Source: Caballeronia sp. LZ062 (GTDB lineage: Bacteria > Pseudomonadota > Gammaproteobacteria > Burkholderiales > Burkholderiaceae). From it: DNA of 64,000 nucleotides. The DNA lies in assembly GCF_031450785.1 (NCBI RefSeq), contig NZ_JARTWB010000002.1, forward strand, positions 868,001 to 932,000, read 5' to 3'. This document shows, one piece after another, positions 49,772 to 58,361 of this stretch; position 1 is the stretch's first letter, and each line of letters begins with the position of its first letter. Below the pieces are notes generated by a model. That model did not search any database and was not told where the DNA came from. It was given only the letters and a program-made list of their open reading frames with translations. The position numbers were made by a program, and so were the translations under genes.

Positions 49772-50560
49772 CTAAGCGCCGCCGCGCAATCCGGCTTCCA
49801 GCGTGGCGAACGTGCGCGAGTCGGTTCGATCGAAATGCAGCGGCGTCACCGAAATCCGTTTGCTCCCGACCACGGCCGTTTCGCTGTCGGGCGCGTTTTC
49901 ACGCTGACCGCGCTGGAACTTGAGCCAGAAATAGTCGATGCCGCGCGGATCGGTCTCGTCGAGCACGTCGATGCCTTCCACGAGACCGACGCCTTGTCGC
50001 GTCACGGTCAGCGGACCGGCGGCCGATGCGTCGCAGTCTGGGAAATTGACGTTGAGACACGTGGGTGCGTCGTGCGAGATGGCCAGCAACTGACGGATCA
50101 CGCCGGGCGCGAGTGCACGCGCGGTGTCCCAGCGCACGCTTTCGCGGTCCGAGAACGTCTGACTGAGGGCAATGGAAGGCAAGCCGAGCAGAAGACCCGT
50201 CATCGCTGCACCGACGGTGCCGGAGAACATGGTCTCGACGCCCAGATTCGCGCCGCGATTGATGCCCGACAGCACGAGCGTCGGCGGCGCGTCTTTCATG
50301 AGATGGCGCGCGGCCATCACGACGCAGTCGCCCGGCGTGCCCTGAACGCCAAAGCGGCGCTCGCCCTGACGCGAGATGCGCAGCGGCGAATGCAGGCTGA
50401 TGGAGTGCGACGTGCCGCTCTGATCGTGCTCGGGTGCGACGACCCAGACTTCGTGCGCAAGTTCGGCGGCGACGGCTTCGAGCACGGCGAGGCCGGGGGC
50501 GTCGATGCCGTCGTCGTTGGTCAGCAGCACACGTTGAACGATGGGTTCCATGGCGGACAT
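49772..50560 (-). CDS. surE: 5'/3'-nucleotidase SurE
   Basis: A 262-residue SurE metallophosphatase. The metal-binding motif LLTNDDGIDAPGL is at the N-terminus, with VVAPEHDQSGTSHSISL and LSGINRGANLG completing the active site. It removes phosphate from nucleoside monophosphates during stress survival. Two in-frame starts exist (50560 and 50551); 50560 has the better-placed GAGGAG. surE often sits near pcm/nlpD/rpoS, but those genes are not adjacent here. Confidence 0.96.
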   Translation of the reverse strand: MSAMEPIVQRVLLTNDDGIDAPGLAVLEAVAAELAHEVWVVAPEHDQSGTSHSISLHSPLRISRQGERRFGVQGTPGDCVVMAARHLMKDAPPTLVLSGINRGANLGVETMFSGTVGAAMTGLLLGLPSIALSQTFSDRESVRWDTARALAPGVIRQLLAISHDAPTCLNVNFPDCDASAAGPLTVTRQGVGLVEGIDVLDETDPRGIDYFWLKFQRGQRENAPDSETAVVGSKRISVTPLHFDRTDSRTFATLEAGLRGGA

Positions 50561-50631
50561 CGCGAATCACTCCTCGGTCGGTGGTGAAGGTCGACCGATT
50601 ATTACAGAGATCGCGATGCCGGGCGGGGCGC

Positions 50632-50871
50632 TTACTTGACGCCTAAGCCGCGCAGGACGGCGTTGCCGTCGTCGGTGAGGCGCACTTTGGGACCGTCGGC
50701 GTCGGGCGAGACGATTTCCACGTAGCCGTATTCCTGCAGCGAGGCGACGTCGGGCGGGGCGGCCATCGCGTCGATCGGCGCGTGCATCAAGAGCAGCAGC
50801 GTGGCGATCTCGTGGTGGCTCAAGAGCCGTTTGATGGCTCGTACCGGAGCCGAGGCAGAGCGGAGGTTCAT
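50632..50871 (-). CDS. Small protein with winged-helix features
   Basis: A 79-residue protein. Pattern: helix HHEIATLLLLMHAP, probable recognition segment PPDVASLQEYGYVEIV, then a wing-like KVRLTDDGNAVLRGLG. That matches the fold of small winged-helix regulators but no family is recognised. AAGGAG lies well placed before ATG 50871. It is 72 bp upstream of surE on the same strand and may be co-transcribed with it. Confidence 0.7.
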   Translation of the reverse strand: MNLRSASAPVRAIKRLLSHHEIATLLLLMHAPIDAMAAPPDVASLQEYGYVEIVSPDADGPKVRLTDDGNAVLRGLGVK

Positions 50872-51039
50872 GAGCGAACTCCTTGATTACATGACGATTC
50901 GCGCCGCTGGCACGCGGCTTCGTGGATGTCGATGATGAAGTGCGGCAAGCGTATCGGCCGAAACTTAGGCGAGACTTAAACGCGCCGTGGCGGCGCCGAT
51001 GCGCGTGTTACGGCGCATGTCACGCGATCAGCGGACGCT

Positions 51040-51921
51040 TCAGAAGCGGTATCCGGCGTTGTGCGGATCGAAGGTCAGATCGTCGAACGGCTTTGGCTCG
51101 ATGTGCCCGAACACGACGCTTTCGAAGATCGCGCCGTCGTTGTCGAACGACGCGACCGCGCGGAAACGCGGCTGCGCCAGATCGAGGTAGAGCAGTTCGC
51201 GCTTCGCGTAAAACTCCGGCCGCCCGGCCGGCGCGATGTACGTCAGCGCGACGACGCGCACGCCGTTCACGTTCGTCACCGCGATGTCAGACGGCCGCGT
51301 GATGCCCGCTTCGGCGAACTTCCGGCCTTCGTCGATGAAACGCTGCGTAATGGCATCGATGCCGAGTTCGCGGATCGAATGATTCGACTGCGCGCGAGCG
51401 AGCGGACCGTTCAGCGACGCCCACATCGGCACGACGCCGAAGAAGCCACCGAGGTGACCGTACAGTTCGCCGGGGCGCTTACATTCGTCGTAGATGACTT
51501 CCTGGCCTGCATGGGCGCCGTCTGGCAACCATCTCGCGTAGACGCGCAGCGGGTCGCGCGTGACGCGCACGAGCATGTGGTCGGCACGCTTCGGCCACTT
51601 CCCGCGGATTCGCTCGCGTCGAAGGATGGTGAATTCGGACGTTGCATAGCGGGGCAGGCCGTCGCGCAGATAGCGCGGCAGCGCGCCGGGATCGAGTGAA
51701 CGGAAGAGGGCGACGAGTTCGGCGTCGGCGAGGTGTGCAAGCGTGCCGTCGGCGGCGGCGCGTGCGAGCCAGTGAGCTTGCTGGTCGGCGGGTTGGGTGG
51801 CGATTTCGTTGATCGGAGGCTGGGGAGTTGCTCGGGCAGGCGCCCGGCTAGCGGTGAGCGCCGTTGACAACGCGCACGAGAGTGTCAAGTGAAAGAATCG
51901 GCGAACCTGCGCTTGCGTCAT
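51040..51921 (-). CDS. DUF1571 domain protein, exported
   Basis: A 293-residue protein with a possible N-terminal signal peptide (hydrophobic LTLSCALSTALTASRAPARA). The middle segment RDPLRVYARWLPDGAHAGQEVIYDEC followed by GELYGHLGGFFG is typical of DUF1571 proteins, beta-rich periplasmic proteins of unknown function found in proteobacteria and planctomycetes. It ends 168 bp before the 79-residue gene on the same strand. The start may lie a few residues inside, since MTQAQVRRFF is weakly supported. Confidence 0.75.
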   Translation of the reverse strand: MTQAQVRRFFHLTLSCALSTALTASRAPARATPQPPINEIATQPADQQAHWLARAAADGTLAHLADAELVALFRSLDPGALPRYLRDGLPRYATSEFTILRRERIRGKWPKRADHMLVRVTRDPLRVYARWLPDGAHAGQEVIYDECKRPGELYGHLGGFFGVVPMWASLNGPLARAQSNHSIRELGIDAITQRFIDEGRKFAEAGITRPSDIAVTNVNGVRVVALTYIAPAGRPEFYAKRELLYLDLAQPRFRAVASFDNDGAIFESVVFGHIEPKPFDDLTFDPHNAGYRF

Positions 51922-52417
51922 GGCTTGTCTTCCCGTTTGACGGTGCCGGAGCAGTCAGGTCTGAACGCGAGACGCAGATTGTTCTTCCATCTTGGGAAGT
52001 TATGCCGCTAGGTGCAGTGCTGCTAGCTACGGTCAGATGGGCCGCTGCGCACTCGACGCGGCGATGGAGGATTGAACCTCCCTTGGTACGGTGCAAATCG
52101 ACGCCGTATTCCGAATGTGAGTCGCATCCCGGAGCGCCAGGCGAACGGCGATTGGATTTCATCGCAGGAAAATCGACGAAGTTACGCAAGATTAGGATAA
52201 ATCGTATGGGCTAAATATCACGCAATCAGTTAAAAATGAGCGGCTGCCAATTTCGCGCGGGCGGAAGCCGGCAGCCGAGAAAGAAGCACTTATAGCAGTT
52301 CGGATAAATGGGCGCTGCGGTTGAGTCGGGCCAGGACTCCCGCAGCGCGAATCGCAACCCCCTAGCTCCTGAGTAGCGATTCGCTACCGCCACTTTGGTA
52401 AGGCAGGAGCATATCGA
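51922..52417 (+). other. Low-GC, hairpin-dense leader region before the orphan HTH ORF
   Basis: A 496-bp gap, visibly lower in GC than the neighbouring genes in its right half (52160-52420). It holds three consecutive inverted repeats: CGGCTGCC/GGCAGCCG (52241-52248 with 52270-52277); GCGCTGCGG/CCGCAGCGC extended by GAGTC/GACTC (52312-52348); and GCGAATCGC/GCGATTCGC (52347-52355 with 52376-52384). The second and third share two bases, so they could be alternative folds. AGGAG lies at 52405-52409 before the next ORF. No gene is seen on the left part. Confidence 0.6.
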
Positions 52418-52828
52418 ATGCGCAGAAAGAATGAGCAACCGACTAAGCTAAACCTTCATTGTCGTTTTGCAGAAGTCGGTTCGAAAGACCAAATTCTCTT
52501 TGAGTCGACACTTTACACATTTCAGGAAACTGGTGGGAGGCACTGTTATAAATCCAAAAAGCTTACTTCGCGCGAACGGGCAATTCTGGCTAACGCCATC
52601 AATGGGAGCTCGGGCCGAGTCAGCAAAGATACGGACGGCCGTCTTCGTTCGTTCATTAGATTTCAGATACTAGTCCTGACACACGGCGGAGCTTCCGCAA
52701 GGAGAGTAGCGCAGCTATTTGATGTCTCGGAAACCTCCGTTCGAACGCTTGTTAAGAAGTTGAGCATGATCGGGGGGAAAGGCAGCGGTCGAGTCCCGGT
52801 TGACGTTTTCCGTTTTCTAGCTCGCTAG
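52418..52828 (+). CDS. Orphan helix-turn-helix protein in a low-GC island
   Basis: A 136-residue protein with no recognised family. The C-terminal half contains a helix-turn-helix pattern: ASARRVAQLFDVSETSVRTLVKKL, followed by basic GGKGSGRVP. The N-terminal half has two cysteines and a KKLTSRERAILANAI helix. ATG 52418 follows AGGAG with 8-base spacing. Third codon positions are far less GC-biased than in every neighbour, which points to recent acquisition. It is flanked by inverted repeats on both sides and by a convergent MFS gene. It may be a regulator; the function is unknown. Confidence 0.65.
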   Translation: MRRKNEQPTKLNLHCRFAEVGSKDQILFESTLYTFQETGGRHCYKSKKLTSRERAILANAINGSSGRVSKDTDGRLRSFIRFQILVLTHGGASARRVAQLFDVSETSVRTLVKKLSMIGGKGSGRVPVDVFRFLAR

Positions 52829-52842
52829 CTTTCTCGCGGCGA

Positions 52843-52878
52843 CCGAGCCGAAGCGCACTTTAGTGCGCTTCGGCTCGG
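52843..52878. terminator. Perfect 16-bp hairpin after the orphan HTH ORF
   Basis: CCGAGCCGAAGCGCAC (52843-52858) pairs perfectly with 52863-52878 around TTTA. There is no T-run on either side. It lies between convergent genes and may act as a transcript-end structure or be a repeat element. Confidence 0.6.
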
Positions 52879-52939
52879 AACAGGCTGTCGGTCGACGGCG
52901 CAGCTCCTGCGTGCGCAGGGCTGCGCATGCCCCCAAACC

Positions 52940-54160
52940 CTATCCCGTCGCCCCCACTTCCTCCGCCGACCGCGTCATATCGATTCCCCTGCGCTCACGG
53001 CTGAAGAAAATCAGCGCGGCAATTACCACCGCAACCGTTCCCGCCACAATCGCCATGGCCATGCCGTAGTTGTTTCCGTGCGAAGTTGCAATCGACGCCT
53101 GCATCGTCGCATTGACGGCGGCGAGCAAATTGCCGAGTTGATACACGAGTCCCGGAAACGTGGCGCGAATTTCATCGGGCGATATCTCGTTTAGATGCAC
53201 CGGAATCACGCCCCATGCGCCCTGCACGGAAATCTGCATCAGGAATGCGCCAATGGCCAACGCAACGGGAGTTGCCGAAAACGCCCACAGATAGAGCACC
53301 GGCAAGGCAATCAACGCGGCGATGAAAATGGCGACGCGTCGGCCGATTCGCTCCGACAGCGATCCGAAGAACAACCCGCCGACAATCGCGCCGATATTGA
53401 GCACGATGGTAATGATGGAAACCGTATGCGGGTCGAAGTGATGCTGTTCGCGCAGAAACGTCGGATAAAGATCCTGTGTGCCGTGCGAGAAGAAATTAAA
53501 TGCGGTCATCAAGATGATCGCGTAGAGAGAAAGCGTCCAGTTCTGTTTGAGCGTCGCAAGCAAGCCGGGGCGCGCCCGTTTTTCCATTGCACGCCACGCG
53601 GGAGATTCGGGCACATGCGCGCGGACATAAAGCACCAGCAGCGCGGGCGCGACGCCGACGAAAAACATTCCGCGCCAGCCGACGAACTGATACAGCACGC
53701 CGAAGACGATCGACGCCAGTAGATAGCCGCTCGGATAGCCGGCTTGCAGCAAGCCGGACACGAAGCCGCGCGCCTTGGGCGGCACGGTTTCCATCGTCAG
53801 GGCAGAGCCGACGCCCCATTCGCCGCCCATTGCGATACCGAAGAGCGAGCGCAAGATGAGAAGGGTAGTCAGGTTGGGCGAAAGGCCCGATAGCAATTCG
53901 AGAAGCGAATAACACGCAATGTTGACCATCAGCGTCGGACGGCGGCCGAACTTGTCCGCGAGCCGGCCGAAGATGAGCGCGCCGATGGGGCGCATCGCGA
54001 GCGTCAGCGTAATGGCAAACGCGACTTCGGGAATCTTGGTGTTGAATTCGGCGGCGATGTCCTTGAGGACGAAGACCATCAAGAAAAAGTCGAATGCGTC
54101 CAGCGTCCAGCCGAGATAAGCGGCAATCGTTACGTTTCTTTGTTCTCGCGTCCAACTCAT
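52940..54160 (-). CDS. MFS transporter of the SHS (organic acid/sialate) type
   Basis: A 406-residue 12-TM MFS protein. MSWTREQRNVTIAAYLGWTLDAFDFFLMVFV and the motif A GRLADKFGRRPTLM, repeated as FGSLSERIGRRVAIF after the sixth helix, match the sialate:H+ symporter (SHS) family that includes lactate and aromatic acid transporters. ATG 54160 is preferred; the frame upstream to 54355 adds an Arg-rich leader. Substrate unknown. Confidence 0.88.
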   Translation of the reverse strand: MSWTREQRNVTIAAYLGWTLDAFDFFLMVFVLKDIAAEFNTKIPEVAFAITLTLAMRPIGALIFGRLADKFGRRPTLMVNIACYSLLELLSGLSPNLTTLLILRSLFGIAMGGEWGVGSALTMETVPPKARGFVSGLLQAGYPSGYLLASIVFGVLYQFVGWRGMFFVGVAPALLVLYVRAHVPESPAWRAMEKRARPGLLATLKQNWTLSLYAIILMTAFNFFSHGTQDLYPTFLREQHHFDPHTVSIITIVLNIGAIVGGLFFGSLSERIGRRVAIFIAALIALPVLYLWAFSATPVALAIGAFLMQISVQGAWGVIPVHLNEISPDEIRATFPGLVYQLGNLLAAVNATMQASIATSHGNNYGMAMAIVAGTVAVVIAALIFFSRERRGIDMTRSAEEVGATG

Positions 54161-54439
54161 CGCCTTGGTCTCCGATTCAGTATTGATCAGCTCGATTTGC
54201 AATGCGGTTGCGATGCGGCTCACGCGATGCGCGAAGCGGCATCGGCACGCGGGGCTCGTAACGGCCACGCGGGCAGGGACGAGTGTACGCCGCCGTTTAA
54301 GAGCGTGCTTACCGATACTGTCAATGGAGAGACGACGATCCGGCGATTCATTCATTCCGCTTTAATCCCGGCATGAAACCGAATCGAAAACGAAAGCGAA
54401 TTGAAACCAATGGAGAAATCGTGCGCGCAAAAAACAAAA
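54161..54439 (-). promoter_or_regulatory. Upstream region of the MFS gene
   Basis: On the minus strand TTGACA (54324-54319), a 17-bp spacer and CTTAAA (54301-54296) form a candidate promoter for the MFS gene, giving a leader of about 130 nt. No gene is seen. Confidence 0.4.
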
Positions 54440-54464
54440 AGCCCCAGGTACATGCGCGTGGGGC
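54440..54464 (-). terminator. Terminator of the downstream tRNA-Leu
   Basis: AGCCCCA/TGGGGCT stem (54440-54446 with 54458-54464); on the minus strand it runs into TTTTTGTTTTTT. Confidence 0.8.
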
Positions 54465-54484
54465 TGATTGCGAGAAAGGGACCT

Positions 54485-54571
54485 TGGTGCCCAGGAGAGG
54501 ACTCGAACCTCCACGGTGTTGCCACCGCTAGGACCTGAACCTAGTGCGTCTACCAATTCCGCCACCTGGGC
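54485..54571 (-). tRNA. tRNA-Leu (CAG), copy 1 (downstream)
   Basis: An 87-nt class II tRNA with a long variable arm, anticodon CAG (CTAGGTTCAGGTCCTAG), encoded CCA and a fully Watson-Crick acceptor stem (GCCCAGG/CCTGGGC). Confidence 0.97.
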
Positions 54572-54665
54572 CAAGGGGTACAGCAAGCCCGCTATTCTAG
54601 CGGGAAGCCAGGCCGTGTCAACTGCGCTTCACGACTGGCCGGAGCCGAAAGCACGGTCTCCGCAT

Positions 54666-54699
54666 AAAAAGGAAACGCCACCCGAGGGTGGCGTTTCCT
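54666..54699 (-). terminator. Terminator between the two tRNA-Leu genes
   Basis: AGGAAACGCCAC(CC)/(GG)GTGGCGTTTCCT stem (54670-54699) followed on the minus strand by TTTTT. Confidence 0.85.
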
Positions 54700-54705
54700 G
54701 ACATC

Positions 54706-54792
54706 TGGTGCCCAAGAGAGGACTCGAACCTCCACGGTGTTGCCACCGCTAGGACCTGAACCTAGTGCGTCTACCAATTCCGCCACCTGGGC
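54706..54792 (-). tRNA. tRNA-Leu (CAG), copy 2 (upstream)
   Basis: An 87-nt tRNA identical to the downstream copy except in the 3' acceptor strand (CTTGGGC instead of CCTGGGC), which turns pair 6:67 into a G:U wobble. Confidence 0.97.
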
Positions 54793-54839
54793 AAGGGTGC
54801 GTTTCTTTGTTTTGTCTGCGTTCAGCAGCAAAGAACGCC

Positions 54840-54867
54840 ATTATAGCGACCCCGCAAAGTCTGTCAA
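54840..54867 (-). promoter_or_regulatory. Consensus promoter of the tRNA-Leu pair
   Basis: On the minus strand a perfect TTGACA (54867-54862), 16-bp spacer and perfect TATAAT (54845-54840), about 47 bp before copy 2. Confidence 0.85.
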
Positions 54868-54957
54868 GCGTTTCGATGAAGCCCGCGACGGGGCCGCCGT
54901 TTGCTTCTGATGGACACCGCGAGCGCCCGCCGGGCAGGCAGCGCTCCTAATAGGCAG

Positions 54958-54966
54958 TGTTAGAAT
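54958..54966 (+). promoter_or_regulatory. Extended -10 box for rnr
   Basis: TGT-TAGAAT (54958-54966), 78 bp before the rnr start; no good -35. Divergent from the tRNA-Leu promoter. Confidence 0.5.
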
Positions 54967-55043
54967 GATTTCAACGATTGCCGCTCGACTAACGGCAAAA
55001 CACGGCGAAAGTCCAGTCCAACGAGAAGAACTCTATTAAGCCC

Positions 55044-57509
55044 TTGAGCAAATATCCGTATCCGATCCCCAGCCGCGAAGAGATTCTCGGTGTGCTGCGC
55101 ACGAGCGAAACGCCTCACTCCGCGAACGACATCGCCGAGGCCCTGTCGATCAAGCGCCAGGAGCGCGAAGGATTTTTCAAGCGACTGGCCGCCATGGAAC
55201 GCGACGGGCAAATCCGCCTCGACAAGCGCGGCCATTATCAGCTCACGCATCCGTCGAACTTCGTCGCGGGGCGCGTGCAGGGCCATCGCGACGGCTTCGG
55301 CTTTCTGATTCGCGACGACGGCCAGGACGATCTCTTCCTGCCCAACGGCGAAATGCAGAAGGTCATGCACAACGATCGCGTGCTCGCGCGCATCGTCGGT
55401 TACGACCGGCGCGGGCGGCCCGAAGGGCATATCGTCGAAGTGACCGACCGCGCGAACAAGCGCATCATCGGGCGGCTCGTGAATGAAAACGGCGCGCTGA
55501 TCCTCGTGCCGGAAGACAAGCGCATCGGCCACGACATTCTCATCACGCAGAATCCGAAGAAGGCGAAAGTGGGGCAGGTCGTGTCCGTCGATCTGACGGA
55601 TTTTCCGAGCCGCCATTCGCAGCCGCTCGGGCGCGTGGCCGAAGTGATCGGCGATATCGACGACCCCGGCATGGAAATCGAGATCGCGGTGCGCAAGTAC
55701 GGCGTGCCGCACCAGTTCAGCGACGCCGCGCTTGCCGCCGCCGCGAAGCTGCCCGACGAAGTGCGGCCGGTGGATATCCGGCATCGCGTCGATCTGCGCG
55801 ACGTGCCGCTCGTCACCATCGACGGCGAAGATGCCCGCGACTTCGACGACGCCGTGTATTGCGAGCCCGTGGCCGTGGGCCGCGGACAAGGCTTCCGTCT
55901 GCTCGTGGCGATCGCCGATGTGTCGCATTACGTGCGCCCGAACGATCCGCTCGACGTCGACGCGCTCGACCGCAGCACGTCGGTATACTTCCCGCGGCGC
56001 GTGATTCCGATGCTGCCGGAAAAGCTCTCGAACGGCCTCTGTTCGCTGAATCCGGACGTCGACCGCTGCGTGCTCGTCTGCGATATGGTCATCACGGCGC
56101 GCGGCGAGATCAAGGCGTATCAGTTCTATCCGGGCGTGATGCATTCGGCGGCGCGTCTCACGTACACCGAAGTCGCGGCCGTGCTCGCCAATACGAAGGG
56201 TCCCGAAGCCGCGAAGCGCGCGGAGCTGGTGCCGCAGTTGCAGAACCTGTACGGCGTGTTCAAGGCGCTGCACGCGGCGCGTCAGAAGCGCGGCGCCATC
56301 GATTTCGACACGACCGAGACGTATATCGTCGTGAACTCGCAAGGCAAGATCGAGCAGATCCTGCCGCGCCATCGCAACGACGCGCACCGGCTGATCGAGG
56401 AGTGCATGCTCGCCGCGAACGTCTGCGCGGCGGACTTTCTGAAGCGCAACAAGCATCCGGGGCTGTATCGCGTGCATGCGGGGCCGACCGAGGAGAAGCT
56501 CGAGAATCTGCGGCAGTTTCTGCGCGGCGTCGGCCTTACGCTGACTGGCGGCGACAAACCGCACGCGAGCGATTACGCGGCGCTCATCGCGCAGATCCGT
56601 GACCGGCCAGATGCGCAGATGCTTCAGTCGATGGTCCTGCGCTCGATGCAGCAGGCCGTCTACAGCCCCGACAACATCGGGCACTTCGGGCTGGCGTACG
56701 AAGCCTACGCGCACTTCACGAGTCCGATTCGCCGCTATCCGGACCTGCTTACGCATCGCGCCATTTACGCGATCCTGCAAGGCAAGAAGTATCTGCCCGA
56801 CATCGGCCATGACGTTTCGCTGAGCACGGGTTTGACGAAGGCCGCACGCGAGATGCAACTGGCCGACGACAGCGCGCGCGGCCGGTCGCGCAACAGCGTC
56901 GCGGTGTGGGAAGAGCTCGGGCTGCATTGCTCATCGAACGAGCGCCGCGCCGACGAAGCCTCGCGCGACGTCGAAGCGTGGCTCAAGTGCTATTTCATGC
57001 GCGACAAACTCGGCGAGGAATACGGCGGCATGGTGAACGGCGTGACGTCGTTCGGTATCTTCGTGCAGCTGGATTCGCTCTTCATCGAGGGGCTCGTCCA
57101 CGTGACCGAACTCGGCTCCGACTACTTCCAGTACGACGAAATCAAGAATGAACTGCGCGGCGAGCGTACCGGCATCCGCTATCGCATGACGGATCGCGTG
57201 CGCGTGCAGGTGGGCCGCGTCGATCTCGATGCCCGCAAGATCGACTTCCGTCTGGTGCGTGATACGCCTGTGAAGCCTTCGCCGCGTTTGCCCTCGGGCG
57301 CGGCCGATCACGGGGCCTCGGGCGCTAATGGCGCAGCGGGCCCGCGCATTCGCTCGCTGAACGACGACACGCCCGGCACGCGTCAGCGCGGCGGCACGAA
57401 GAAGGGCGCGTCGCTGGCGGCGCGCGGCGGCGCGACGAAGAAACGCGCCGGGGCGTCCAACTCGGCGTCGAAGTCGGCGCAGGGGCGGCCGGCGCGCAAG
57501 AAGCGCTAG
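55044..57509 (+). CDS. rnr: Ribonuclease R
   Basis: An 821-residue 3'-5' exoribonuclease: N-terminal winged helix (ILGVLRTSETPHSANDIAEAL), cold-shock domains, RNB catalytic domain (VTIDGEDARDFDDAV with metal-binding Asp residues, then VAIADVSHYV and FPRRVIPMLPEKLSNGLCSL), S1 domain (GMVNGVTSFGIFVQLDS) and a Lys/Arg/Ala-rich tail. It degrades structured RNA and takes part in tmRNA quality control. The start is TTG 55044, supported by the conserved SKYPYPIPSREE beginning. Confidence 0.96.
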   Translation: MSKYPYPIPSREEILGVLRTSETPHSANDIAEALSIKRQEREGFFKRLAAMERDGQIRLDKRGHYQLTHPSNFVAGRVQGHRDGFGFLIRDDGQDDLFLPNGEMQKVMHNDRVLARIVGYDRRGRPEGHIVEVTDRANKRIIGRLVNENGALILVPEDKRIGHDILITQNPKKAKVGQVVSVDLTDFPSRHSQPLGRVAEVIGDIDDPGMEIEIAVRKYGVPHQFSDAALAAAAKLPDEVRPVDIRHRVDLRDVPLVTIDGEDARDFDDAVYCEPVAVGRGQGFRLLVAIADVSHYVRPNDPLDVDALDRSTSVYFPRRVIPMLPEKLSNGLCSLNPDVDRCVLVCDMVITARGEIKAYQFYPGVMHSAARLTYTEVAAVLANTKGPEAAKRAELVPQLQNLYGVFKALHAARQKRGAIDFDTTETYIVVNSQGKIEQILPRHRNDAHRLIEECMLAANVCAADFLKRNKHPGLYRVHAGPTEEKLENLRQFLRGVGLTLTGGDKPHASDYAALIAQIRDRPDAQMLQSMVLRSMQQAVYSPDNIGHFGLAYEAYAHFTSPIRRYPDLLTHRAIYAILQGKKYLPDIGHDVSLSTGLTKAAREMQLADDSARGRSRNSVAVWEELGLHCSSNERRADEASRDVEAWLKCYFMRDKLGEEYGGMVNGVTSFGIFVQLDSLFIEGLVHVTELGSDYFQYDEIKNELRGERTGIRYRMTDRVRVQVGRVDLDARKIDFRLVRDTPVKPSPRLPSGAADHGASGANGAAGPRIRSLNDDTPGTRQRGGTKKGASLAARGGATKKRAGASNSASKSAQGRPARKKR

Positions 57510-57608
57510 CCGAGCGTCGGAAAGGGGCAACGAATACGCGCGGTCCGGTGCGCTTTGCACCGGGCCGCGTCGTGCTTTTCATGGTTATCACGAAGGTTCG
57601 AATCAGTC

Positions 57609-58352
57609 ATGTCACGTCTCAAGGTTCTTTATGGTTTCCACGCGGTCACGGCGCGCTTGCGGGCGGATGCGTCGTCGATCGAGGAAGTGTTGTACGACCC
57701 CATGCGGAAGGACCGGCGCATGCAGGACTTCCTGCGTGCCGCGAAGGACGCGGGCGTGCGCCTGATCGCCGCCGAGGAAGCGCGTCTGTGGGGCCTCGCG
57801 GGCAACATCCAGCATCAGGGCGTGGTCGCCCGCGCGCATAACTTGCCGCTCGCGCAGAATCTCGCGGAATTGCTCGACGGCATCTCGGGTACGCCTCTGT
57901 TGCTCGTGCTCGATGGCGTCACCGATCCGCATAATCTCGGCGCGTGCCTGCGCGTCGCGGATGCGGCGGGCGCCCATGCGGTGATCGCGCCGCGCGACCG
58001 TTCCGCCGGCCTCAACGCGACCGCCGCGAAGGTGGCGAGCGGCGCGGCCGAAAGCGTGCCGTACATCACGGTGACGAATCTGGCGCGCGCACTGCGCGAA
58101 CTGAAGGACGCGGGCGTCTGGGTGATCGGCACGGCGGGCGAAGCCACGGCGAGCGTCTACCAGACGAAGCTCGACGGCCCGGTCGCCATCGTCGTCGGCG
58201 CGGAAGGCGAGGGCATGCGCCGCCTCACGCGCGAAACATGCGACGAGATCATGCATATTCCGATGGCGGGCTCGGTAGAGAGCCTGAACGTGTCGGTGGC
58301 GAGCGGCGTGTGTCTGTTCGAGGCGGTAAGGCAGAGGATCGTGAAGAAGTAA
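57609..58352 (+). CDS. rlmB: 23S rRNA (guanosine(2251)-2'-O)-methyltransferase
   Basis: A 247-residue SpoU/TrmH-family methyltransferase: [17 protein letters not shown], the SPOUT knot motifs [40 protein letters not shown] and [18 protein letters not shown]. It methylates G2251 of 23S rRNA. ATG 57609 starts the conserved region. It follows rnr, the usual order. Confidence 0.97.
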   Translation: MSRLKVLYGFHAVTARLRADASSIEEVLYDPMRKDRRMQDFLRAAKDAGVRLIAAEEARLWGLAGNIQHQGVVARAHNLPLAQNLAELLDGISGTPLLLVLDGVTDPHNLGACLRVADAAGAHAVIAPRDRSAGLNATAAKVASGAAESVPYITVTNLARALRELKDAGVWVIGTAGEATASVYQTKLDGPVAIVVGAEGEGMRRLTRETCDEIMHIPMAGSVESLNVSVASGVCLFEAVRQRIVKK

Positions 58353-58361
58353 GGGGTGCAC

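Noticed and set aside
52060..52090. T-arm-like sequence (GGAGGTTCAATCCTCC on the minus strand) resembling a tRNA remnant or attachment site
   Set aside because: The loop is six bases instead of seven, and no acceptor or anticodon arm flanks it. It is treated as a chance hairpin.
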